A stretch of 8,046 nucleotides of DNA from Ignatzschineria sp. (lineage in GTDB: Bacteria > Pseudomonadota > Gammaproteobacteria > Cardiobacteriales > Wohlfahrtiimonadaceae), in assembly GCA_030151245.1 (NCBI GenBank), contig JASLEF010000220.1:1-8046 (forward strand), written 5' to 3'. The notes beneath the pieces are model-generated. The model ran no database searches, had not been told where the DNA came from, and worked only from the letters and a program-made list of their open reading frames with translations. Each line of letters begins with the position of its first letter. The stretch's first letter is position 1. This document shows positions 1 to 6,185 of the stretch, in pieces. The translations under genes were made by a program, and so were the position numbers.

Positions 1-764
1 CGTGGTCTTGGAACTGGAACTGCTGCCGGCGTTTTACCGTAGGTATTGTCTGGATTACATGAACTATAAGTCCAGTTATTAACGATACCTTTAGCATTGG
101 TTACAAGAGTTTGTTCACAGGTTCCATAGGTGTATTCACCGGACCAGACATTAGGGCGAGTATGCCATGCCGTTTTCCAAGTATAGACTTTACCGCCGGA
201 ATTTAGGGCGACAGTGCTACTCGGTGAGCCCCAGCTAATAAGAGTTTCATCGATATTTTTACCCATCCGGCTTTCCATAAGATCAGATAGTGTTCGATCA
301 CGCATTGTCATGTAACCTGAAGAGAAAACCTCATTTCGAGGAACATCTATCGCAGGACCTGACATCTTGATGGATGCGCAATCATCACTTAAGTGATAAT
401 CAAGCGCTTTTGCGACTTTTGTCACAGGATCGAAGTTGACATGAATCGTACAATTATTATCGTAAGGCACCCATTTGAGAAGGTAATCACTACCATTTTT
501 AACAACAACCGTTGGTTTTCCCCAAACTTTGATGTAATCATTTTCAGTGAAGTTATTTCCCATTGCATGGCGCATATAGGAGTTAATTTTATAGCTGCCT
601 GCTTGGCCAACTTCAATTTTTTCAGCTTGTTTTTTGATAGCTTCAGGAGAGGTGTTTTTTTTCCCTGGAGAGAGCACGGCATTAACGGCGTCCTCAACGG
701 TTGCACAACCTGCTAGTAATGAGGCTGAGAGAATACCGGTAAAGATGAGTTTTTTATTCAACAT
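1..764 (-). CDS. Lipoprotein with two tandem WG-P modules (partial, C-terminus off the window)
   Basis: I do not recognise a named gene. The ATG at 764 is preceded by AAAAGG with 6 nt spacing, and the frame stays open for 254 codons to the window edge, so the C-terminus is missing. Residues 1-20 are a lipoprotein signal peptide: Lys4-Lys5, a short hydrophobic core, then the lipobox LLAGC with Cys20 as the lipidation site. Ala at +2 predicts sorting to the outer membrane. The mature part seems to hold two diverged copies of one module. Copy 1 (about 64-133) has MG at 68-69, WGKP at 81-84, KW at 97-98 and Cys105/Cys129. Copy 2 (about 163-240) has MG at 167-168, WGSP at 178-181, YTWK at 194-197 and Cys216/Cys236. 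The pattern xxWGxPxxxV...G..Y.WK resembles small BamE/SmpA-like lipoproteins, which is an inference. The paired cysteines suit periplasmic disulfides. A tail rich in Pro, Ala and Val starts near 246. The gene appears to have its own promoter and lies after a terminator. Its function is unknown. Confidence 0.85.
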   Translation of the reverse strand, partial: MLNKKLIFTGILSASLLAGCATVEDAVNAVLSPGKKNTSPEAIKKQAEKIEVGQAGSYKINSYMRHAMGNNFTENDYIKVWGKPTVVVKNGSDYLLKWVPYDNNCTIHVNFDPVTKVAKALDYHLSDDCASIKMSGPAIDVPRNEVFSSGYMTMRDRTLSDLMESRMGKNIDETLISWGSPSSTVALNSGGKVYTWKTAWHTRPNVWSGEYTYGTCEQTLVTNAKGIVNNWTYSSCNPDNTYGKTPAAVPVPRP

Positions 765-770
765 AAAAGA

Positions 771-776
771 CCTTTT
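771..776 (-). promoter_or_regulatory. Ribosome binding site of the lipoprotein gene
   Basis: On the minus strand the sequence reads AAAAGG, then TCTTTT, then ATG. The 6-nt spacing is near ideal and supports 764 as the start, in agreement with the signal peptide beginning immediately. Confidence 0.6.
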
Positions 777-803
777 AAGGAATGAGAATCTGTTAGATAG
801 TCG

Positions 804-809
804 ATTATA
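804..809 (-). promoter_or_regulatory. Probable -10 box of the lipoprotein gene
   Basis: The minus strand reads TATAAT, a perfect sigma-70 -10 hexamer. It lies about 40 nt upstream of the lipoprotein start codon and would give a leader of roughly 30 nt. No good -35 hexamer sits at 16-18 nt spacing; the nearest candidate, TTAACA at 834-839, is 24 nt away. The promoter may therefore be weak or activator-dependent. Its position between the upstream terminator and the gene supports it. Confidence 0.45.
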
Positions 810-858
810 CCTTGATATCTTTTATGAGGGCTTTGTTAAAAGTGATCAAGCGGTTTTT

Positions 859-892
859 ATAAAATAGTCCCTAACATCGGTGTGATGTTAGG
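859..892 (-). terminator. Rho-independent terminator after pabC
   Basis: A perfect 9-bp inverted repeat (CCTAACATC at 870-878, GATGTTAGG at 884-892) encloses a 5-nt loop about 26 nt after the pabC stop codon. On the minus strand the stem is followed by GACTATTTTAT, a short and imperfect T tract starting 5 nt after the stem. The plus-strand side has no T run, so it most likely acts on pabC transcripts. The weak T tract is the main doubt. Confidence 0.6.
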
Positions 893-918
893 TCTTGATT
901 CTATGAGGAAATAGGTGG

Positions 919-1536
919 TTACTGAATATTGCTTACTGGAAATTCTAGCTCCCCAAATTCAATCATCGCATTAAAAAGACGTATTTTTTCGTAGTCTTGT
1001 AGCTCATCTTGATGGATATCTGCTTCTACGATCAGTCCGTGATGTAAAAGTGCAGCGCGCTTCGTACCCTTTAAAAGAGGTTTTTGGGGAGTGTACCAAA
1101 TGCCCTCTTTGAGGAGTGCAATATTAGCGATGGAAGTGTCGGTTAAGAATCCTTGTTTGGTAATCAGAATATCATCGCACTTTTTCTTTTGCTGAAATAG
1201 CGTGTTGAGTTCGGGACGTCTCTCATACTTATAATCGTAGTCAATATTTGCCTCAATGAGTTTTAGGCTCCTTACTTCGCGTTTTTCATAAGGAATGAAT
1301 TCAATGGACTCTATGGTCTCATTATAAATGACTCGAACTCGATAGAGTCCTTTAGGCGGAATCGAGCCTTTTTTCATCAATGCTAACGGGAGCGAAAGGG
1401 GGGACGGATTGTTGAGGAATGCCGCGCGAGTATCATCCATTCTTGCTTGGTGAAAGGATAAGGATGAGAAGAAGCCTCCTTCAAGTTTGATGGTTTCAAG
1501 AAATGGGGAGGTAGATTTTTTCGATAAGTTCGTCAT
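919..1536 (-). CDS. pabC: Aminodeoxychorismate lyase-like class IV aminotransferase-fold protein (PabC)
   Basis: This is a probable PLP enzyme that converts 4-amino-4-deoxychorismate to p-aminobenzoate plus pyruvate in cytoplasmic folate synthesis. At 205 aa it is shorter than E. coli PabC, but it suits the compact PabC-like branch found next to or fused to short PabB. Visible features, numbered from the ATG at 1536, are FLETI (12-16), FHQARM (28-33), YRVRVIY (65-71), the probable PLP lysine Lys103 in DYKYERR, LTDTSIANI (131-139), WYTP (147-150) and LLKGTKR (154-160). The motif usually read as TE..xAN in class IV enzymes has Asp133 here in place of Glu. I chose ATG 1536 because GAGAG lies 5-6 nt upstream; an in-frame GTG at 1542 would add two residues. 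The start overlaps pabB by 41 nt in another frame, so the two are surely co-expressed. A related class IV enzyme, such as a D-amino acid or branched-chain aminotransferase, is less likely given this neighbour. Confidence 0.85.
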   Translation of the reverse strand: MTNLSKKSTSPFLETIKLEGGFFSSLSFHQARMDDTRAAFLNNPSPLSLPLALMKKGSIPPKGLYRVRVIYNETIESIEFIPYEKREVRSLKLIEANIDYDYKYERRPELNTLFQQKKKCDDILITKQGFLTDTSIANIALLKEGIWYTPQKPLLKGTKRAALLHHGLIVEADIHQDELQDYEKIRLFNAMIEFGELEFPVSNIQ

Positions 1537-2593
1537 ATTCACTCTCTGCTTGACTCATTGCGGTAATGCCACCACCACTTTTAAAGGTGTAATGAAAGAG
1601 TATTTCATCTTCTTGCATCGGCGTTAAGGTTGAAAAGGGGATCTCTTTAGGGGAGGCTTTAATTCCTTCGTTAGATCGATGATCTTCCTCAAGATAACGA
1701 ATTAACACAGCGCTATCAAGATTTTCTCCATCGTAGATACCGGCGACGCCGGAATAAAATCCGCGATCATAGGTTTCAATGCTATTAAGGATCTTATAGG
1801 TCGCTTCTTTGGGGGACCCTGTGATTGACCCTGCGGGTAAAAGCTTATAGAGAAGATCCCCTATATGGTCATGAAAATCAGGTGTCAGGTCTCCTTCAAT
1901 AATAGAGCTCGTTTGTAAAATCGCCCCATCTCCTCGTTCAATTTTATCTACGTAACGAAAACGGCTAATTCTCGCATTTTTCGCGACTAAGGAGATGTCT
2001 CTCATGGCCTCTTCAGCTACTGTTTGATGTTCATCCTGCTCTTTGGGGTTCTCAAGAAGTTTTTGCTTCGCATTTGGGATTCCTGCATTGATCGTCCCTT
2101 TCATAGGGTAGGTTGCAATAATATTATTTTGAATCGTGATAAATGTTTCTGGAGAGAATGAGCAAAAGTGATGATTCAAAAAGAGACGATATTTGGCTGT
2201 TGTTCGAGCAAAGATCTCCGGAAGCGTTAGATTACATTGAATGGGGGTTGGAAATGTGAGGTTTGCAAGGTGAGTGTTTTTTTGTTGCAGCTGCTTCATA
2301 AGAGGCGTAAAGGCGCTTTGGTACTCTGTAAAGTCGATAGGATCACAGTGCCAAATGGGTACAGTCGAGGTGAGGTGACTGTCTGTTTCCTGAAAGCCAT
2401 AGCACTCATTAAAGGCGGGGAGATTACTCTTTACTCCTTGAAAATCGTAAGCAATCTCTTGCGGGTTAATCTCATCGAGAGGAATGACGATATTTTTAGT
2501 GGTATCAAAGTTTGCGATAAAGAGAAATGGAACTCTCTCTTTACCTAGTTGATTCATCATCGCGATCGCATTCGGATAATCTAAAAATTTCAT
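1496..2593 (-). CDS. pabB: Aminodeoxychorismate synthase component I, short form (PabB)
   Basis: This chorismate-utilising enzyme aminates chorismate to 4-amino-4-deoxychorismate, with ammonia from a PabA glutaminase subunit that is not in this window. At 365 aa it is much shorter than E. coli PabB (about 450 aa) and lacks most of the N-terminal region that carries the tryptophan-binding pocket in TrpE/PabB relatives. The catalytic domain is complete. It has FSPETF (146-151), PMKGT (163-167) with Lys165 at the position of the lysine that separates PabB from anthranilate synthase (usually Ala), LLPAGSITGSPK (251-262), IET (272-274), RGFYSG (277-282), and the Mg/chorismate-binding SGGGITA (339-345) with Glu352. 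The motifs rule out a pseudogene and make TrpE unlikely. It starts 67 nt after the transporter gene with no terminator between them, and overlaps pabC. The Shine-Dalgarno is weak (AAGG about 11 nt upstream of the ATG). Confidence 0.92.
   Translation of the reverse strand: MKFLDYPNAIAMMNQLGKERVPFLFIANFDTTKNIVIPLDEINPQEIAYDFQGVKSNLPAFNECYGFQETDSHLTSTVPIWHCDPIDFTEYQSAFTPLMKQLQQKNTHLANLTFPTPIQCNLTLPEIFARTTAKYRLFLNHHFCSFSPETFITIQNNIIATYPMKGTINAGIPNAKQKLLENPKEQDEHQTVAEEAMRDISLVAKNARISRFRYVDKIERGDGAILQTSSIIEGDLTPDFHDHIGDLLYKLLPAGSITGSPKEATYKILNSIETYDRGFYSGVAGIYDGENLDSAVLIRYLEEDHRSNEGIKASPKEIPFSTLTPMQEDEILFHYTFKSGGGITAMSQAESEYDELIEKIYLPIS
1542..1547 (-). promoter_or_regulatory. Ribosome binding site that favours ATG 1536 for pabC
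   Basis: The minus strand reads AGAGAG inside the 3' end of pabB, 5 nt before the ATG at 1536. The same bases touch the alternative GTG at 1542 and would be too close to serve it, so the ATG is preferred. Confidence 0.45.
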
Positions 2594-2660
2594 TGAAATG
2601 ACGCCTTGCAGATTGGTAGAAAGGAAGAATAAGGAGTTGTTGTTTTAACGATTGTTTCAG

Positions 2661-3596
2661 TTATTGTTTCGATTTTTTAATCTCAAAATAGCTAATAGCC
2701 AGTAGAGAACTGACCATGATCATCGCCCCGAGCCAGAACTGGCTCGTGACAGCCCAGCCAAAGACAATAAAGCCAAGAAAGGTATTGAGCGGTAATTTAA
2801 GATAATCAAAAGGTTGGATAAAGATGACGTCCGCATGAGCATAGGCTTTTGCGACGGCATATTGGGCGATGGCTGTCAGGAATCCTAAAAGAAATAGTGC
2901 AAAAAAGAGCTCTAAGTCAGGGATAAAAAAGGCTTTTGGTAGGTGACTAAAGTTATTGGTCAAAGCGACTGTTAGGTTGATTGGAACCATTAAGATATAG
3001 AGATAGCTCACCATTGTCAGAGGGTGATCCTTATCTGAAAGATGCTTCATTAAAAGTGCATGAAGTGCCCAAAATAGGGCTGCTAAAATAGGGAATATTG
3101 CTGCACTATTAAAGTTTTGACTATTGGGTGCAAGAATAATGATCGCTCCTGTAAAACCCAATATTGTCGCAATGACTCTGGGAGCAGTAAAACGCTCCCG
3201 TAAAAAGAGAAAAGCGCCAAGGCTTGCAAAGAGCGGTGAAGTCATCAACAATGCGACACCTTCGCCAATAGGAAATTGTATGGCTAAGGCGTGTACCCAA
3301 AATTGAATGCCGATAACTGCCACTAAGATTCTCCAAAAGTGCGTCATAAAATGCTGGGTATAGAGAATCTTTTTGATGCCCAGTTTGATGAAAAAGGGGG
3401 CCATAAAGAGTAGTGCAAAGAGATATTGGTAAAAGGCAATCCAACTAGAAGAGATAATATAGTGCTCGGTAATGAGCGGAGTGATGACATTAATGCCGGC
3501 AAATGCCATTCCGGCAATGATCATCCAGAGTGCGCCATGTAGAGAGTAGTGGCTACTTTCAGTATAACGTTTGAGAAGATATTGAAATTTATTCAT
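2661..3596 (-). CDS. EamA/DMT-superfamily transporter
   Basis: An inner-membrane protein of 311 aa with about ten hydrophobic helices (roughly 20-40, 50-71, 85-106, 112-132, 138-156, 165-185, 193-213, 229-250, 256-278 and 284-304), arranged as two EamA repeats of five. The end of repeat 1 shows the family pattern: GEGVALLMTSPLF followed by LGAFLFLRERF and then a Gly-rich helix at 140-156. Helix 9 contains QPFDYLKLP. The C-terminus is Lys-rich and probably cytoplasmic. Members export or exchange small metabolites such as amino acids, SAM or nucleotides; the substrate cannot be read from sequence. The ATG at 3596 is the first possible start, with an in-frame TGA three codons upstream and no clear Shine-Dalgarno. 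It lies 67 nt ahead of pabB with no hairpin between, so it may share a transcript with pabBC. A link to folate or aromatic metabolism is only positional. Confidence 0.9.
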   Translation of the reverse strand: MNKFQYLLKRYTESSHYSLHGALWMIIAGMAFAGINVITPLITEHYIISSSWIAFYQYLFALLFMAPFFIKLGIKKILYTQHFMTHFWRILVAVIGIQFWVHALAIQFPIGEGVALLMTSPLFASLGAFLFLRERFTAPRVIATILGFTGAIIILAPNSQNFNSAAIFPILAALFWALHALLMKHLSDKDHPLTMVSYLYILMVPINLTVALTNNFSHLPKAFFIPDLELFFALFLLGFLTAIAQYAVAKAYAHADVIFIQPFDYLKLPLNTFLGFIVFGWAVTSQFWLGAMIMVSSLLAISYFEIKKSKQ

Positions 3597-3612
3597 AAGT
3601 TGTCAGTGATGT

Positions 3613-3655
3613 TCTTTCGAAAGAGATCCATGAATTATGCTTGCTATGAATAGCA
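3613..3655 (-). promoter_or_regulatory. Leader of the transporter gene with two short dyads
   Basis: Between the era terminator and the transporter start are a perfect 12-bp palindrome, TCTTTCGAAAGA (3613-3624), and an interrupted dyad, TGCTAT-GA-ATAGCA (3642-3655). CATAAT at 3634-3639 on the minus strand could be a -10 box, but the nearest -35-like TTGATC (3660-3665) is 20 nt away. A promoter must lie here if the upstream terminator works; I cannot place it firmly, and the operator role of the dyads is a guess. Confidence 0.25.
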
Positions 3656-3739
3656 TGCCGATCAACAAAATCTATTAAGGATTCATCATTGTCTATTTTC
3701 TACAATAGCGTGAGAGCGAAGTTTAAAAGGAAGAATGTA

Positions 3740-3764
3740 AAAGATCTTCCCGAAAGAAGATCTT
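3740..3764 (-). terminator. Rho-independent terminator after era
   Basis: A perfect 9-bp inverted repeat (AAGATCTTC at 3741-3749, GAAGATCTT at 3756-3764) has a 6-nt loop. On the minus strand the loop reads TTTCGG, which contains a UUCG core that can be closed by a U-G pair. The stem ends in TT and runs into TTACATTCTTCC, giving a T-rich downstream flank. It lies 23 nt after the era stop codon. The stem has only three G-C pairs, so efficiency is uncertain, but no comparable signal lies within the operon. Confidence 0.6.
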
Positions 3765-3787
3765 AAATGATGATGTTCAACGAACGA

Positions 3788-4678
3788 TTAAAGAAGGTCT
3801 TTATAGCCTAATGCATTGAGGGCTTTCTCATCATCAGACCATCCCTCACGAACCTTCACAAATGCCCGAAGGAAAACTTTTGCATCAAATAATCTCTCAA
3901 GATCAATACGTGCTTGTGTACTGACATCTTTAAGTGTGGCGCCACCCTTACCGATAACGATACCTTTTTGACTCTCTCTCTCTACAGAAATAGCGGCCAA
4001 AATACGATAGAGATTACCTTCAATTTTGAACTCTTCAATCTCAACGGCGATCGTATAAGGTAACTCCTGATTTAATCTGCGGGTGAGCTTTTCACGAAGT
4101 ACTTCTGCCGCTAAAAATGCACTCGATACCGTTGTAATTTCATCTTCGCTATAGGGGAAAGGTTGTTCTGGAAGATATTTTTGAATAACTTCCACGAGTC
4201 GCATTCCCGCTTTTTCTTGTTTTGCAGAAAGAGGCACGATATCCGCAAAGTCAAATCTCTCACTCATTTCTGCAATAAAGGGGAAGAGATCTTCTTTATT
4301 CTCAATCTTATCGATCTTATTGATGACAAGAATGACCGGAGTTTCGATACCTTTTAGTTTACTTAGAACCTTTTCATCATCTTGATTAAAACGAAGCGCT
4401 TCTACGATGAAGACTAAGACATCCCCTGTTGTAATAGAACTCATTGCAGTTCTATTTAATTGCTTGTTGAGCGCCGATTGCATATTGGTATGAATACCAG
4501 GGGTATCAAGAAAGATAATTTGAGTCTCTTGATCTGTATAAATACCGGTGATCGCGTGACGGGTTGTTTGGGGTTTATTGGAGGTAATACTAATTTTTTG
4601 CCCTAGAATGCTATTCATGAGCGTTGATTTACCGACATTAGGGCGGCCGATAATGGATGCAAATCCAGCTTTAGTCAT
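3788..4678 (-). CDS. era: Era, ribosome-assembly GTPase with KH domain
   Basis: Era binds the 3' end of 16S rRNA and aids 30S subunit maturation at the cytoplasmic face of the membrane. All G-box motifs are present: G1 GRPNVGKST (11-19), G2 around PQTTRH (36-41), G3 DTPG (58-61), G4 NKID (120-123) and G5 SAK (151-153). After the linker, the KH domain follows (about 195-296), with LREKLTRRLNQELPY (194-208), VERESQKG (232-239) and the RNA-binding loop GKGG (243-246). The length of 296 aa is normal. The start at 4678 lies 1 nt after the rnc stop (TAA-G-ATG), and GGAG about 10 nt upstream, inside rnc, can act as Shine-Dalgarno. Co-expression with RNase III makes sense because both act on rRNA precursors. 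The gene is followed by a likely terminator, not by recO. Confidence 0.97.
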   Translation of the reverse strand: MTKAGFASIIGRPNVGKSTLMNSILGQKISITSNKPQTTRHAITGIYTDQETQIIFLDTPGIHTNMQSALNKQLNRTAMSSITTGDVLVFIVEALRFNQDDEKVLSKLKGIETPVILVINKIDKIENKEDLFPFIAEMSERFDFADIVPLSAKQEKAGMRLVEVIQKYLPEQPFPYSEDEITTVSSAFLAAEVLREKLTRRLNQELPYTIAVEIEEFKIEGNLYRILAAISVERESQKGIVIGKGGATLKDVSTQARIDLERLFDAKVFLRAFVKVREGWSDDEKALNALGYKDLL

Positions 4679-4679
4679 C

Positions 4680-5348
4680 TTATATTTTCTCCAACATTAA
4701 TTCAGCTGCGCGTTGTTCAGCGCGTTTTTTGGTAGTGCCTTCTGCAATTGTTTTGTGATTTTCAAAAGTGCATAGCACTTTAAAGACCTTTTCGTGGTCT
4801 CGACCTGTGATATCAATGACATCATAAGTGGGGATTTCTCTATTTAAAGCCTGAAGTTTCTCTTGTAATCGACTTTTAGGGCTTTTAAAGATCTCACCTA
4901 GGTCTTTTTGAGCTTTTTCAATGATAGATTGAAAGTAGGGCTCATAAAGTGAAAGGATCACAAGTCTTGTGGTTTCAAAGTCGGAATCTAAAAAGAGTGC
5001 GCCAAAAAGAGCTTCGAGGCAGTCTGATAAAGTACTCGGCCTGAATTCACCCTCATTGTTTTTTTCACCAAGACTGAGAATCAAAAATTGATTCAGTTTT
5101 AGTTTAAGTGCTATCTCCGCTAAAGTATCTTCTTTAACGAGATGGGCTCTAAGTTGGCTAAGCTCGCCTTCATTCGCATCAGGAAGCTTATGGTAAAGTG
5201 CTTCCGCAATAATAAAGTTGAGGCAACCGTCGCCTAAATACTCTAGGCGTTCATTGTTGTCTTGTGAGTAAGAACGATGGACAAAAGCCTGTTTTAAGAG
5301 GCGTTTATCCATGAAGGTATAATTGAGATTTTTCTCGAGTTGTTGCAT
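4680..5348 (-). CDS. rnc: Ribonuclease III
   Basis: This endonuclease cleaves double-stranded RNA, notably the rRNA precursor stems and some mRNAs. The N-terminal RIIID covers about 1-145 and includes the signature NERLEYLGD (32-40). The four acidic residues match E. coli Glu38/Asp45/Asp114/Glu117 in spacing: Glu33, Asp40, Asp109 and Glu112. The C-terminal dsRNA-binding domain (about 155-222) starts at SPKSRLQEKLQ and has the conserved Lys-rich turn TTKKRAEQRAA (205-215). The length of 222 aa is usual for the family. The start ATG lies 1 nt after the lepB stop (TAA-T-ATG), and the preceding bases are A/T-rich with no Shine-Dalgarno, so translation probably depends on ribosomes finishing lepB. 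The close coupling leaves no room for an rnc-specific leader. Confidence 0.97.
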   Translation of the reverse strand: MQQLEKNLNYTFMDKRLLKQAFVHRSYSQDNNERLEYLGDGCLNFIIAEALYHKLPDANEGELSQLRAHLVKEDTLAEIALKLKLNQFLILSLGEKNNEGEFRPSTLSDCLEALFGALFLDSDFETTRLVILSLYEPYFQSIIEKAQKDLGEIFKSPKSRLQEKLQALNREIPTYDVIDITGRDHEKVFKVLCTFENHKTIAEGTTKKRAEQRAAELMLEKI

Positions 5349-5349
5349 A

Positions 5350-6177
5350 TTATTTTATTGTGGTAAAGATATGGTCACAATCTTCAAAAGAAGTGACACA
5401 GTTATAGTTCATCCAAATAAAGCGAGCTTTACCTAGGATTTTTTGATCATCAACCAGTTCCCAAAAGCGGCCATCGTAACTATTATCTCGGTTATCTCCC
5501 ATCATGAGAAATTTACCCTCAGGAATGGTAAGAGGAAATCGATGATAAAGCCCAAGACCCCGATCCGCATCGGTGATCATTTTTGAGGTTTGGATCGTGT
5601 GTTCTTTATATTCCCCAGAACCGGGTTTTCCTGTTGGGAAACGTTCGACAACAAAGAGTTCATCTTCTTCAGGAGCTCTCGCCGGGCTGACATATTGATA
5701 TTCTAACGCTTCGCCGTTAATCGTGAACTGTTTATTTTTATAATCTACAACGTCGCCCGGAATTGCAACGACACGTTTGATGTAGTTGATCTTCTCATCT
5801 CTAGGGAATTTAAAGATCGCGACATCACCTCGTTCAATTCCTTCGCCTGGCTGTGAAAAGAGGCGAGTATTTAATATTGGCACTCTCACACCATAAGACC
5901 ATTTGTCTGCAACGATCATATCGCCAGCATAGAGTGTTGGCTGCATGGATCCTGATGGAATGACGTAAGGCTCAATAATAAAAGAACGGAGTACGCCGAC
6001 AAAAAGCACGACAGGAAAAAGAAACTTTGCCCAGTCGACAATCCAAGGTTCTTTCTTGCCTTCGCGACGTTTATCTTTATAAAAGAGCGAGTCAATAAGC
6101 CAGATTGCGCCGGTGACAGGAATCGCTAATATGATGATGATCGCGAGATAATGGGTGAGATTTGCAAATATCGACAT
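5350..6177 (-). CDS. lepB: Signal peptidase I (leader peptidase)
   Basis: This inner-membrane serine protease cuts signal peptides from exported preproteins on the periplasmic side. Two N-terminal transmembrane helices (about 8-30 and 52-70) flank a basic cytoplasmic loop (KDKRREGKK, 34-42), as in E. coli LepB. The catalytic Ser77 lies in IPSGSMQPTL (73-82) and the general base Lys134 in YIKRVVAIPGD (132-142), with the late S26 motif GDNRDNSYDGRFWE (227-240). The length of 275 aa is within the usual gammaproteobacterial range. Two cysteines near the C-terminus (260 and 267) would face the periplasm and may form a disulfide; they are not placed like the E. coli pair, which lies between the catalytic Lys and the GDNRDNS motif. 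The gene begins 8 nt after the lepA stop, and GAAGAG at the end of lepA may serve as a weak Shine-Dalgarno. Confidence 0.97.
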   Translation of the reverse strand: MSIFANLTHYLAIIIILAIPVTGAIWLIDSLFYKDKRREGKKEPWIVDWAKFLFPVVLFVGVLRSFIIEPYVIPSGSMQPTLYAGDMIVADKWSYGVRVPILNTRLFSQPGEGIERGDVAIFKFPRDEKINYIKRVVAIPGDVVDYKNKQFTINGEALEYQYVSPARAPEEDELFVVERFPTGKPGSGEYKEHTIQTSKMITDADRGLGLYHRFPLTIPEGKFLMMGDNRDNSYDGRFWELVDDQKILGKARFIWMNYNCVTSFEDCDHIFTTIK

Positions 6178-6185
6178 AGTTTTAT

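Noticed and set aside
846..854. TCAAGCGGT, close to a Pasteurellaceae DNA uptake sequence core
   Set aside because: It is a single imperfect copy with no other matches noticed in the window, and the genes do not look Pasteurellaceae-like.
393..867. Plus-strand open frames at 393-716 and 634-867, and a minus-strand frame at 422-706
   Set aside because: They lie in other frames over the lipoprotein gene, which has a signal peptide, RBS and sensible composition. Their own translations show no domain or plausible start signal.
1496..1542. Sequencing-error frameshift splitting a real pabB-pabC fusion
   Set aside because: PabC has its own ATG and Shine-Dalgarno within the overlap, and both proteins are complete at the junction, so two separate genes are the simpler reading. 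The fusion idea is kept only as a finding.
2237..2548. Plus-strand open frame antisense to pabB
   Set aside because: It is a shadow of the conserved pabB coding sequence, with no recognisable domain.
3121..3444. Minus-strand frame (3121-3444) and plus-strand frame (3124-3306) inside the transporter gene
   Set aside because: Both are shadows of the transporter frame, which has ten good membrane helices. Neither has independent support.
3972..3983. (CT)6 simple repeat as a possible phase-variation tract
   Set aside because: It encodes the conserved VERES segment of the Era KH domain. A slip would destroy a normally essential gene, so codon use explains it better.
4163..4357. Plus-strand open frame antisense to era
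   Set aside because: It lies opposite a fully conserved GTPase gene and has low-complexity Phe-rich content.
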